From Cryptomeria japonica (taxonomy: Eukaryota; Streptophyta; Pinopsida; Cupressales; Cupressaceae): 64,000 nucleotides of DNA. Under the pieces are notes generated by a model. It was not told where the DNA came from, ran no database searches, and saw only the letters and a list, made by a program, of their open reading frames with translations. The stretch covers positions 379,583,392 to 379,647,391 of the forward strand of contig NC_081415.1 in NCBI RefSeq assembly GCF_030272615.1, given 5' to 3'. Position 1 is the first letter of the stretch. Each line of letters starts with the position of its first letter. A program made the translations under genes and the position numbers. Shown here piece by piece: positions 1 through 11,427 of the stretch.

Positions 1-1185
1 GAATTGGATTGGCATGAAAACCCCCCTTAAGCCAGAGGCTATAATCTAATTCTAGGAGGAATTCGTAGTGCCTGAATCCAGTACAGATCCATTTCCTGCA
101 TCTGAATCACTCTTTCTCACCCATGTCTTCTGCATTTGATCTCTAATCTCTTCAACTTTTACTTTTCCCTTCTCATATGACTATGCATTCTTATTCTTAT
201 CTTCCAAAGCCTTCTTGTTTGCATTATTTCTTCTGCAAAACTTAGCAATGTGATCGGATTTGTTGCAATTATTGCAATCAACATCGTTCCTCTTATTAGG
301 TCTGAAATTTCCTTGATTTATCCTTGATATGCATTGATTATCAATATGTCCACAAGCATATCATCTAACATATCTCCTATTCTGAGAGTTATTCATCACA
401 CTTATACATACATTTTCCTTATGACCATAATTGCACTTGAAACATTGACCGATAAAAGATGGACCATTATTGTTCATCCTATTTCTACATGAACTAGCCA
501 TATGACCAAATTTATCACAAACAAAATAGTTACCATTGATTTTTTGAGAATTAGGTTGTCTTATCGAAGGCTCTCTTGAGTTGTTCTTTAGATATGTTGA
601 CTTGGAGCTTTCATCTTTCTCAAATACAAGACCTTGTGTTTCATTAGGATTCTTCTGAATGGAAAGAATCTCATCAAGCTTGGCTAAGCTAATCCAGAAC
701 TTCTCCTTGTACTCATTTGCAACATCAAGATCATATCTAATAAGAATGATCAGTCTTTCAAGATCTTCCTCATGTTGTCTGGTATCTTGCAGGTCAAGCT
801 TTAGTTGTCCATTCTCACTCTCAAGTCTACAACATTCTTCAAATTTGTCTTTCAGGGACTGAGAAATATTATCCTCATTATTCTTCCTTTCTTCAATCTC
901 TCTTGTCAATATCATCACAATGGCTTCCATGTCATTCTCCTGGACTGTATTGGCTCTAGCAAGTCTGTCTTCTCCTTCAAGACTTCTTCATCAATGACTT
1001 GACTTTCTTTCTGCTTAAGTTGATCAACAAGTTCCTTTCTCTTTTCCATTGACTTGTTCAACTGATCTTTCAATGTTTCAATGTATTATTTAGAACCTTT
1101 GAGATTTTCTTTCACTTGTTGATTCTCATCTTGTGCATAATCAAGATCTTCAAGAGCAACAACCAGTTGCTTTCTAAGACTACCA
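1..1185 (-). pseudogene. Copia-type gag relic with four zinc-knuckle sites
   Basis: Reading leftward from about 1185, the translation gives a coiled-coil Gag N-terminus (KQLVVALEDLD), the same family as the gag at 56042. Several CCHC-type knuckles follow. The first has Tyr for its first Cys (YFVCDKFGHMASSC), the second has lost one residue before the His (CFKCNYGHKENVC), the third is broken, and the fourth is a complete CX2CX4HX4C (CNNCNKSDHIAKFC, near 240-285). The longest open piece is 361-930. Gag would package element RNA. A TAG in the N-terminal part and the missing start codon show it is dead. The ATG and primer site seen in the 55.97-kb copy are absent here, apparently deleted where LTR meets gag. 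No pol is visible before the window edge. Family assignment is firm; superfamily is inferred from the LTR and primer site of the sister copy. Confidence 0.75.
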
Positions 1186-2284
1186 GAATCAAGGAACACT
1201 GAGAGGAGGGGGGGTGAATTAGTGTTTGGCAATTTCTATTTTTATTAACCTACTCTTTCAACCACTTAATACAAATAAAGAAAAGTAAAGTGCATAAACA
1301 CAAAGCAAAGATTACCAACACCATAACACTAATATTTTTACACGAAAACCCGGTTAAGGGAAAAACCACGGTGGTATTCAAACCCACAATATTAATATAC
1401 TATGTTAGAAGTATAAAAATATTACATGAGTGGAATGCACATGCATTCATGCACACTTCCTAGAGCTTATTGCTCAGTTACAAGTAAGGGATACAACCCG
1501 GAAGGCTCACTACCTTACAAAATAGTTACATATAATAATTGGAATATCTGAATTGATAAGTAGCATCTACAAATGCTGAAAATAGTTCTGGTTAAGAACA
1601 AAATATTGTATCTTACTCAGCTCTGCAACACTTCTCTATTATGATATTATATTGTAATCTAGAGCACAAATCCTTCAACCGCACACTTGAAGTTGCGCAC
1701 AATCACTCATACATGCATCACACATAACCATCAATATACCAAATGATCAAATCAATCAGTCTTATATACCTACAACATCAAATTAGGTCTTCATCAAGCT
1801 AGCCCAAAAATGCATAGCACGCAACATGAAACGTGTTACCCAAATTGGCTCAATCCGATCTAAAAACAAGAAAGAAGACCAAAAAAAATTGACTACATGC
1901 TTCCCACATGTCAGCCAAGAAACCTTGAACACATAATCAATCACCAAAATTATTCCAATAATTCTGCACAATATGCTACATCACTAGTCAGCCAAATAGA
2001 ATTGTTCTTCCTGAAATGTTGAATACTGAATCTTCAATCTTGATGAAAGACAACACCGAAGGCTAAGATTATGGAATTAGGTACTCCAAACATCCAACCA
2101 ACTACCTGTATCACCACAAAGAAAATGTGCAACCAAAATGAAGTTATACTCAAAATACTCCCATACTGTCCAATACTAAGTTCCACCTTCCAGACTTAAG
2201 AAAAATTGGACTTCATACTTCCAGTAGTATGAATCTATACAATCCAGATGGAATCTCCAAGCTAGATTGCCATCAATGACAACT
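1186..2284 (-). repeat. 5' LTR of the minus-strand copia-type element
   Basis: In minus orientation the sequence has the marks of the copia-type LTRs elsewhere in this window: CCACCGTGGTTTTTCCC, then ACCGGGTTTTCGTGTAAAAAT, then AATTCACCCCCCC and CTCTCAGTGTTC just before gag. The likely 5' end is TGTCATTGATGGCA at 2284, which resembles the ATTGATGGCA box near the start of the solo LTR at 54530. The 3' end has lost its terminal CAACA and the primer-binding site. The left end is set by the start of gag sequence; the right end is good to a few bases at best. Confidence 0.65.
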
Positions 2285-2287
2285 CCC

Positions 2288-3000
2288 CATACACTTATCT
2301 ACACTTTTGTAGTGTCTCTTGTCAACAAAAAGATCAACAACAACCAAAAAGGGGGAAGCAAGAGAACAATGCAAATATGAGACCACCAAAGAAGATGGTG
2401 GCAAGCAGGGAGAAACTTTATTTACACTTGGGATAGGAGGATGATCCAAAGAGACATAAGGAAGCATAATAGGAATGTCAAGGCACAAAACACCCTGAAC
2501 ATGGTGCTTAACAAAAACTCGGTCAAGGGCCACCTTAGAGGAAGTGTCAACAATCAAGTGTTATTCCTTAGCACCCTTCCACCAAGTAGCATAACCTTTT
2601 TGAATTGCCAAAGAGTAGTCAAGAGATAGATGACCATTAGTTAAGTAATGATGACAATGAAAGGGGAAGCCCTCATAATCCAATAGTTGTGACTAAGACC
2701 TGTCTCCAACCATCAAAACCACTTCCCCATGAAGTGGTTTGTAGATGTCCACATCAACAAGAGTGTGAGCATAGGTTGGGTGACTGATATGAGACACAAC
2801 ATCATCAACCTACAAAAAATGACCAATAGAATTTTTTATTTCCTCATAACCAAATTTATCCAAAAACTAGAGAGGGAGGTAAGGCATTCTAACACAAACT
2901 AGATGCACTGAAGAGGCTCTACAAGGGGGTTAAAGGAGGGATTTTAGGGTTTGAAAAAAAGAACATGCTCTCCCTAGGCCCAAGATCAACCCAGCATAAT
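2288..3000 (-). pseudogene. LINE ORF1-like relic (DUF4283-like plus degenerate zinc knuckle)
   Basis: The minus strand can be read through stops as a fragment resembling plant LINE ORF1 proteins. It shows a VRMPYLPL segment (the VWVRLPxLPL motif), then an (ALV)DVDIYKPLHGEVVLMVGDRS segment, then LDYEGFPFHCHHYLTNGHL, which corresponds to the usual FRCRRCxxxGH zinc knuckle with the second Cys replaced by Tyr. The family protein is an RNA-binding partner of the LINE endonuclease/RT. Two of the in-frame TAG codons sit before FLDK and VDDV. No ORF2 is attached. The LTR described at 1186-2284 appears to have inserted into this relic at its left end. Assignment rests on motif order only. Confidence 0.5.
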
Positions 3001-4833
3001 ATTTTGATCTACACACAAATCAAACAAAGCAATTAAAAAAAATTGCACAGGGAAAAGGTTTGATCTTACCTAAAACCAAGGAACTCCAAAAGGTTTGAGC
3101 CTAGCTATGGAGGTCAAGAAGAGAGGGCCATAGTGAGGGAAAATAGCACACCAAAGTGCATCTCTGGAATAAATCTTCATTCTCAAAAACATACTCACCA
3201 TAGATAATGATAAGAGAAGATTTGGCACATGAAATGGGATGAGATGTGTGTTGGAGGTGAGTAGGGATAGAGCCAAACTAAGTAGCTTGAGACACATTTA
3301 TTAGAAATAGGGCATGTCCAAAGACCACAAACAATAGTAGCCTCAGGAGAAGCTTGCACACAAAGGCCACCCCCGTACCCAACCCAACAATAGGGGAGTT
3401 GATACTAGAAGCCCCTAAAGTCCCCACAACCACAACAGACGAATTAGGAAGAAGAAGTGGGAAAGGATTTTAGAAAACAAATAGATTCATCACAATGATA
3501 AATCAATTTATTTTATGTTAATTTGAAAATAGGTGTGTTGAAAAGTGTAGTAAGAATCATTTCCTAAAGTCAAGCAAGGTATTGAATTTTTTACTTATTT
3601 TTATCATTATCCTCATCATCCCACCAAGAGACCACCAAAATAGTGGGAGTGTAATTAAGGTTAGTATCATAAAATATTGATCAAATTTTTAATTGAACTA
3701 AAAGATATGAGAATATATCATTTTTAGGGTATTGGAGTCTACTTGACTTGTTTCCTATCGTTACCTATAAAATTCCCAAAAAATGGTCAAATGCAACATT
3801 TTTATGAAATACAAACTATATTTTCTCAAAAATTTCAAACAAGATCACATACCATTCATGTCAGGTTTTAGAGCTACTTGGGTTCGTTATCTACCAAAAC
3901 CTACAAACAAGTTAGTTTTTCGTGCTAAGGTAAGAAAATGAAAGAAAATCAACCTAGCAAAAAAATCATTTTCACCTTCAAGCCTATCAAATTTTGAGAT
4001 TTGAACTTCCTATGATTGTTTTCAAAGAAGTTGAACTTGACAAAAGAGCATATAGTAGATATCTCAAGTATGTAAGGCACAATAACACAAGCACATACAA
4101 AAGAGATTTATAATATTTAAAAAAAAAAACTCTATTTGGTTAAATTGTAAAAATGCTTTAAATCATAAGTTAGGGAGACTAATTTTGGAAAAGTTAAGCA
4201 TTAAATATTTACTGTGATGGTTTGTTTAAAAAAAATGAAGTTGAAATTTGGAATTTGATTTTTTTCAGTATATATATATATGAATGGTTTTTAAGGCACA
4301 ACTAGAAAATTCATTGATAAAATCATTTTGGTATGCATTTTACTAAAATTTGTTGTTACTTTTGTGGAAAGCAATGCATCATTGTGTTTTCAAGAATGAG
4401 GTTTGGAGTCCTAATGATTTCATAGGGAATTCATGATCACAACTCTGTATAATAGGTGGATTAATTTCTCAAAGTATCTTAAGTTAAGGAGGTTTCTTAA
4501 TAGAGGTTCTTTGTACCATGAACCTAATCCTATTGTTTCATATCATAGATACCATAGGCTCTAACAAGTATTGGAGCAAAATCTAGGCATTTAAGTGGAC
4601 TTGGAGTAGATAGTTCGCAATGTTATTGTATGCTCTAGTTAGTTTAATTGCTTCATTATGAAAAAGAAAGAATGTCAATATACTTGTTGATAAGATCCAC
4701 ACATATAATAATTGAAATAAGAAAATGTAAAGGATTGCATACCACATAAGAGATATTTGTAGGCTAAGATGTGCTAATATTTAATATTAAAAAAAATAGA
4801 ATAAACCCTTTAAGTTAGGTAAAACTATCCAAT
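3001..4833. other. Unassigned AT-rich stretch
   Basis: I see no convincing coding sequence. The 75-codon reading at 3070-3297 (minus) may be the upstream continuation of the LINE relic but shows no motif I can name. From 3500 onward the sequence is A/T-rich, without tandem repeats or recognisable LTR ends. Confidence 0.4.
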
Positions 4834-5640
4834 ATGATGCAGGAGCATCCCCGATTCACAGCAATCTTGCATCAACCAAAAACATTTTCTTTTTTGTTTT
4901 GTTTTCTATTTGCGGTTTTAGTTTTCCTTTCTGTGTATCTCGGTTTTGGCTCACTGGATCCTGTTGAGTTGGATTCTACTAGAAGACTTGATCATCTTTC
5001 TTTCTTTCAAACCATAGCTCTTTTCGATCACTTTCTGGCAAGATATCGCTACCGGTTTCCATAACAATTTCTTGTTATCAGTTGTTCCTTTGTTACCGGT
5101 TGCATGAGACCTATTTTGGTGATCTACCAAAACCCATTCTAAAGCTTGTGGAGTCTTGGACGTTGATCTTGATGTTTCTTGGCATGTGGCCAACCTTCTA
5201 CGTTTCATCCTTTGGATTTTTTAGAGGAATCTCTTGGCAGAGGTCGACCTCATTCATTTTGCACGTTAGGTCTTGTTCTTCGGGTTTTGATCCCTTTTGG
5301 GCCGACTAGATCCTTTGGATTGATATATATATTTTTAATCATGATTTAGAATGGATTCAATAAAAGATCAATTAGATCAATCAGAGATAGACTGTGCCTA
5401 GAAGATAGATCTTTAGATTCAAGGTCCCAGTGTGACCTATTCTACTAGGCCTGTGTGTCAGTATGTTGTAATCCGGTTGTTACCAGTCAGATGTAATTAA
5501 CTTTCATGCAATAAAACTATTTGTTTTGTATTACCTCCATCATATATGTGTGTTTCTGTTGTGTTTACTCTTGCTGACCGATTTGGATTGATCTCCTTGA
5601 GGTCCCTCCTCACTAGTGACTGCTTCACAATATTACTTAT
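4834..5640 (+). repeat. Possible solo LTR or LTR fragment
   Basis: This block of about 800 bp is less AT-rich than its flanks and has the texture of a plant LTR: a TGATGCAGGAGC start, pyrimidine-rich tracts, TTCATGCAATAAAACT as a possible polyadenylation region near 5500, and CCGATTTGGATTGATCTCCTTGAGGTCCC near the end, given here only as a landmark. I found no matching second copy, no target-site duplication and no primer site, so the boundaries and identity are tentative. Confidence 0.3.
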
Positions 5641-6512
5641 GGAAGAACACATTCCATAAATACCCCAAATTTAATATCATACTCAACACATCCTTACAAT
5701 AATAATCACCTCATTTATATAGACCCCCCTATAATAACATAATTGAGGGGTAACCCTAATGAAGGCCTATTCATCATTGAATATAATTAATTACACAAAT
5801 TATCCACTTGACCCAATATAAATAACTTAAAGGGTTTGTGCCATATGTCAAAATTTCCATCCACTTAAATTCATTATAATGTCCTATTGCTAGGTACATA
5901 ACATGCCATCCCAAACGTTCTCTCATCTTTGAACAATTGGTGGGTTTTGTGTTGCATTTGACTTCCTGAGATAGATCTTTTTCTTTATTTCTTTAGGTGA
6001 CCCAAGATAAGGTGGTGGTGGAGGATGCCCTTCTCTCTCCATGAATATTTGAATATGAAAATGATGTATTAAGTACAATTGCTTAAAGAGGAAGACATTT
6101 TTTCTTAAATATGTTTTAGAATCCCATCCTTGGTTAAGAGTGTGAGGATATGTAGGAATATGTCAAACATTGTATAGGCTTGGTTGCTTATTGTTGTTGG
6201 GTTGTTTTCAATGGTTTGTCTTGCAGTGTGGATCAATTAAGTTTTTTTTAATGTTTAAATATATTTTTCATCTCCTGTTGAAGTGTTATGAGGTAGCTTG
6301 GCCATTGTCCCTTTTTGGCATAACTAACTATTACTTCTATGATGCCAAGTTTGGAGTAGTTATTCCTTTCATTCTATGTGGATCCACATTGATTGGCTGT
6401 CAATTCCATGTATTATCATGCCCCCATGATTCTTGCTTCTCACAATGATGGGAATGTCTACATCAAGTACCCTTTATTATTTTTGGAGGCTTCTTTGTTT
6501 CTTCACTCCTTG
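5641..6512. other. Unassigned AT-rich stretch
   Basis: Only short chance reading frames occur here, such as 6170-6448. No motif, repeat or LTR terminus is recognisable. It forms the left flank of the retroposed insertion that follows. Confidence 0.4.
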
Positions 6513-6526
6513 TTGTTGCTTGCTTT
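6513..6526 (+). repeat. Target-site duplication, left copy (14 bp)
   Basis: TTGTTGCTTGCTTT is repeated exactly at 8171-8184. The two copies bracket a segment that ends in an A-rich tail on the minus strand, as expected for target-primed reverse transcription. Confidence 0.7.
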
Positions 6527-8170
6527 ATTTTTTTATTAAGACAAAAATAGGTTTTCAAGGGACCTGAAACCCTTTACAAGAAGATTACAAAAAATATATC
6601 ATTAAAGCCCAACAAAACAGAACAGACCAGAAAGACTACAAGACTAACAAAAAACAAGACACGTAGAAAGAACCCCAACCTAACACCAGCAAAAAAGCCA
6701 GCAAAATGCCAGCAGAAGAACACAACAACACCAACAGAAGAAACAACACTAACCCAGGTTCTTTAAAGTTTCAGCAACTTTGTCTTCAAGTTGATTCATC
6801 TTTTGGGCTGCTTCCTTCAACTCTAGAATGTCCTCGGACAAATTAGTAGTCTTCTTCTTTGTACTTGCCCTTCTTCTCTTGCTCAGACCCGAAGTATCCT
6901 TAGTACCCAAATATTTTTCCTTGTCTAAATCAACAAAAACCCTATCTTGGTGAATTTTTTCTATCTTAGCCACCAAAGTATTCATATTATCAGTCGAGGA
7001 TTTAATAATTTTGTGGCTATACTCCATAATTTTGTGGAAGGTGGTCTCATATTTGTTGATTCTCTGTTCCGCTTCCCCAAACTTATTATCATACATATCC
7101 TTCATCTTTTCAATTTCTTCCACATTCTTGGTTAAGAAATTTGCCATCATTTTCTTCTTATCTTCAGACCAAAGGGCACAAATAAAGGTCCCTTGAGGCT
7201 TCTCCTTCACACAACCAAAAAGCAAGGGCTCAGTAGTAGCCTGCGATTTCTCCTGTGTATCCTCCTTAGCATATAAATCTTCAATCTTAGAAAAAATGGA
7301 TCTATGTTTGACATTCAAGCTTTTAATCTCATGAAAATTCCATCTGAAGAGTCTATAAAAATGCACAGAGTTGTTTTTGGTAGTCTCCAAAACTCCAAAA
7401 GCAATCTCCTACTTGGGCTGAAAATCTTGAAATCTCAACTCCACAGGCGACTGAGAGTTCCCCTCCTTATCATGAGGAGAAAGAGAGTCCTCAAAGTCGG
7501 GAGGGGAAATAGGAACATCATGCTCCTGGGAACTATTAGAGATCAAAAGGGAAGAACCTTTCCATTTCCCCTTGACTTTCTTCACAAACTTACCTCCCCT
7601 TGCCGAAGGAGAACCCTTGCCCTTGTTGGTCCCTACAAACAAATTCTTTTGTAGTCTTTTAGGTTTTTTGGGAGGGGGTGAAATTCCTCTTCCTCCTCAT
7701 CCTCATTATCCCAACCCTCATGCTCAGAGTTACCACTTTCTTCCCCATCATCATCAGAGACTGAGAGAGCCTAATTACGGTTCTCAGAGACCCTAGCGTT
7801 GAAATGTTCATAGATGACCAAGATTAACCCTTGATGCAAAACAAGGTTATTGAGGGGATTCTATCTATATTCAATAATGTTGGTGTTAAAAGAAGAGAGC
7901 AAGTAAAAGGGAAGGGAGATCTTCACCTTATATCTGAAATGGTTGAGAAAAACAAAGTGGTACCCATAAATCTTCATAAACCTGTCGCCTAGAGTGAAGA
8001 ATTACATAATCGCTTTAAGGAGTTCTCTCCAAATGGGCTTTATTTGTTTCGGCTTGAAGTTAGACTTACTAACCTTCATCAAATTCTCCTTCTCCTTAGA
8101 TAGCTTTGGGAACTTCTTAATGACCCCCTTCGAGAGCTTTCTATCAAACAAGTTGAGCTTTGGATTTTTC
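6527..8170 (-). mobile_element. 5'-truncated LINE-like insertion or retrocopy with A-rich tail
   Basis: Read on the minus strand, the unit starts abruptly inside coding sequence at 8170, runs through the coding relic described separately, has a 3' untranslated part of about 220 bp, and ends in CTTAATAAAAAAAT at 6527. Near that end is GGGTTTCAGGTCCCTTGAAAA, which resembles 3' regions of plant LINEs. Exact 14-bp duplications flank the unit. A 5' truncation, an A-rich 3' end and a TSD of this size are the standard signature of LINE-machinery retroposition. Whether the template was a LINE, a host mRNA or an LTR-element transcript is not settled. Confidence 0.6.
6749..8170 (-). pseudogene. Unidentified charged coiled-coil protein relic in the retrocopy
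   Basis: Minus-strand translation starts mid-protein (KKNPKLNLFDRKLSKGVIKK), passes stops near 8003, 7858 and 7770, shifts frame by one near 7640, meets one TAG at 7409-7411 and ends at 6749, about 470 codons in all. The segment before the frameshift has an aromatic-rich stretch (FMKIYGYHFVFLNHFRYK), then an acidic run (DNEDEEEEEF). The following part is Lys/Ser-rich. The last 210 residues are strongly heptad-like (EIEKMKDMYDNKFGEAEQRI), suggesting a coiled coil, with a basic KRRRASTKKK patch near the C-terminus. I do not recognise the family. It could be a LINE ORF1-type or other retroelement protein, or a copied host gene. Confidence 0.5.
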
Positions 8171-8184
8171 TTGTTGCTTGCTTT
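8171..8184 (+). repeat. Target-site duplication, right copy (14 bp)
   Basis: An exact match to 6513-6526. It marks the 5' (truncated) end of the minus-strand insertion. Confidence 0.7.
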
Positions 8185-8316
8185 GTTAACTTAGGAGGGA
8201 AAAAATTACTCTTTTGTATTTATGTTTATCTCTTGTCTTTCTTTTCCTTCGTTAACTTAGGAGGAAAAAAAATTACTCTTTTGTATTTATGTTTGTCTCT
8301 TGTCTTTCCTTTGCTT
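8185..8316 (+). repeat. 66-bp tandem duplication
   Basis: Two adjacent copies start at 8185 and 8251 with GTTAACTTAGGAGG. Both continue through ATTACTCTTTTGTATTTATG and TCTCTTGTCTTTC with only a few differences. The pair sits immediately beside the target-site duplication of the retrocopy. Confidence 0.8.
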
Positions 8317-10205
8317 CTTTGGTAGCTTACTTTGTAGCTTCTTAAACTTGCTTTAGCTTGACTTAATTTTGGTCTTCATTATGTGTAATATTTTTAAGAC
8401 ACATTCTTTCCTCCTATTACTAAAGATTCATTAACTTATTTCACATATTGATGTTTATTGTTCCCAAATATTCGAAGGATAACTAGGAAAGATATCAAGC
8501 ATATGCATATCCAAACTATATAAGTTAAAATGCAAAACATAATTTCTATACAGAGATTCAAATGTTCAAAATTTTGAATATCCTTACCCATTATTTGATC
8601 ATCCATAATTTGATTTGTGAGCAGAATTTTTAATTACTTCTATTCAAGAGATGAGTTTAAAAGTTGAATTTTAAATTGATTTCTTTATTTACTCAATTAT
8701 TTTTCAATCCTAGGGAGAACTTCTACATGCCTAAGCTTCACAACCATAATAAATAACTATAATGGTATAAGGGTTGTTAATAAATTTATAAATAATAAGT
8801 AGGGCCATCGAACCTAATATACAATAATGCATCCAAAAATACAAAAACCTAACCTGATATACACAAATACATATGTGTGCCCAGTTTTATGGACACGAAA
8901 TCATGGTTGCTGAGAAATGTATGCGTGTACCCACAACTTCAAACATGTAAAAAAGGTAAAAAAAAATATATGTTTTTCAATAATTGAAAAGGGAGGTACC
9001 AACAATTAGGAGGCATATATCAATATTCTATTTTAAAAAAGGAAAAAATATGCATTCACCTATTTTTTTAAATGTCAAAGCATCAACCAATGAGAGACAA
9101 GAATTAAAATGGGTTGACCAAATTTCCTAACGTTTATATTTTTTAAAATTTATTTCAAAATATAGAAATTATTTTATCTATTATTTTGTTGGTTAATAGT
9201 ACTCTACAGTCTTATTGGCATGATGTAAGCATTTGACTAGGGGAGAGGTGCCAATACATGTGCAGGGTCCTAAACATGCTATAGTATGTGGGTGGTTAGG
9301 GACCCACTAAGGTGCATCTGATCACCCAGTACATGTCTAGTTTTTGACTAATAATCAATTTTTTAAAACCTACTAATCAATCAACATTAATTTGGCCATA
9401 TTCTAGTTAAATTTTGATTGAAATATATATTAAATAAAAACATTAAGTACTGAACAAAGGAGTCAAACAAGTATGACCATATCATTCACCAGTTGTTCAT
9501 AACAATGACAGATACTGTTGTGCACAACAGTGGGCCCCATGTAGAACTTATGCATGCCCACATGAACAAAATGTAAGGATAAGATTTACGCTTATCTGAG
9601 GCATGCCACCCTACTTACAAACAAAAGTCCCAAGAATAGACTTCCACGTAAACAACCATCAACACAAAAGAGGGCCACCATAGGTAACTACACCCTACAC
9701 CTAAGACCATGTATTCCTACAATAAGATGTCCAAGTCAACACTTTTTGGGGCTCTTTGTCTACGTGTCCATCTCTACAGCACACCAACTAGTCACCTCAA
9801 TGCACATCTATTAATCACTTCACCACCTTTCCCACCTATATCCACAACAAAATTGTGTAAGGCCACTATTTTCCATTAAAAACCAATCAACTCGGACATA
9901 AATGGCGATATCAAATGGGCACTGTAAATGCAATTTAGATTCAAAATTTAAAATGGAAAGATTACACACATTAAATAGGTCACACAAACAAGAATTACAT
10001 TTAAATAATACAAAGAACAATGAAATTATATCATTTGGGTCACAAAGAAGACACAGCAGTCATCAAATAGGAGAAGGAAGACATAGAAGGCATCAAACAA
10101 TTCAAAGAAGACACAACAAGTATTCAAGTATGTATTTTCTTCCAATTTATAACTACTCTTATTGTTAAACCCTTTCTTTCCCCTTACACTTACTATTTTA
10201 CATCA
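8317..10205. other. Unassigned AT-rich stretch
   Basis: There is no supported gene. A perfect 16-bp palindrome, CTGTTGTGCACAACAG, lies at 9515-9530. Short ORFs near 9820-10168 lack any motif. From 10205 the strand becomes strongly pyrimidine-rich. Confidence 0.4.
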
Positions 10206-10269
10206 TCATGGTTGAGTTTTTGCTTCATTTCCTTTTCTTTTATTTAGTTTCCTTCATCCATTACTTTTT

Positions 10270-11215
10270 GTTTTATAGTATTTCATGTTTTCATGTTTCT
10301 ATTGTGTCATTCCTCTTCATTGCATTTTTAGTTTTACAAACCCTCACATTTCTTACAAACCCTTACTATTTTGAATTTTTACAAACCCTTATGTTCATTT
10401 TTGTAAACTCTATCTATTTTCACGTTTTGATGTTCTTTCCTGCACGTTCATTTCATGTTTCATTGTTACCTTCAATTTCATTTCATGTTTCATCATTTCC
10501 TTTAATTTCATTTCATGTTCAGTTTATGCTTACCCTTATTGTTTTACATCCTTATGTTTTATTTAGATCCCTTCACCCAATACTTATAGATTCATTTTGT
10601 TCCCTTCACCTTAACAAATTAAAGCCTTCATTTTTTTAATGTGTCATGTTTTATTCATTGCATCTAACCTTCACTATTAGATTTCTACTGAATCCTATGT
10701 ATGTGATTTTACATTTTTTGTTCTCAAGTTTTCCTCACTGTTTTCATCATTCCATGTTTTCATGTTCATTTGATGTTCTATTGTTTCCTTCCTCATCATT
10801 TTCTTTTCAGTTTTAAAAACCCTCACATTTTTTACAAACCCTTGCTATTTTCAACTTTTACAAACCCTTATATCCATTTTTGTAAACCCTATCTATTTTC
10901 AAGTTTTCATGTTCTCTCCTACACATTCGTGTCATGTTCCATTGTTTCCTTCAATTTCATTTCCTATTCAGATTATGCTAACCATGACTATTTTACATCC
11001 TTATGATTTATTTAGATCCCTTCACCCAATACTCATAGATTCATTTTGTTCCTTTCACCTTAAAAAATTAAGGCTTGCATTTTCTTAATGGTTCGTGTAC
11101 CAATTTACTGCATTTAACCTTAACTTGTTTCATTTCTACTGAACCATATATATGTGATTATACATTTTCTATTCTCGGCTGCTCTTACTATTTTCATGTT
11201 TAGACATTCATTCCA
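10270..11215 (+). repeat. T-rich tandem duplication, period about 450-480 bp
   Basis: Two long units share ordered landmarks: an ACCCTCACATTT box at about 10340 and 10818, CATCCTTATG at 10547 and 10996, and CATAGATTCATTTTGTTC afterwards. The measured offset falls from 479 to 449 because of indels. A partial third start follows at about 11215. Short words such as TTTCATGTTT and TACAAACCCTTA recur inside each unit, so the unit itself grew from smaller repeats. ORFs here (10208-10639, 10770-11006) are artefacts of T-rich sequence read as Phe/Leu/Ser. Confidence 0.65.
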
Positions 11216-11427
11216 ATATTTTGATTTGTGTTCCATTGTTTCCTTTATAATATTTAAAACCCTTATTGTTTGGCATCCTCATGGTTTATTTGTCTTTTCA
11301 ATCCCTTTTTGTTTTACATCCTCATGGTTTGTTCACATCATTCATCCTTTGTAGTTACTCATAACTGTTAATTTTTCCATTTCATAGTTTCCCATACTCC
11401 ACATCCTAATTCTACTTACTCTCTATA

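Noticed and set aside
9515-9530. Perfect 16-bp palindrome as a regulatory site
   Set aside because: A single isolated palindrome with no gene, repeat or terminus next to it; it can arise by chance at this window size.
10208-10639. 143-codon Phe/Ser/Leu-rich ORF resembling a membrane protein
   Set aside because: It is a product of T-rich tandem repeats; the second repeat unit does not preserve the frame.
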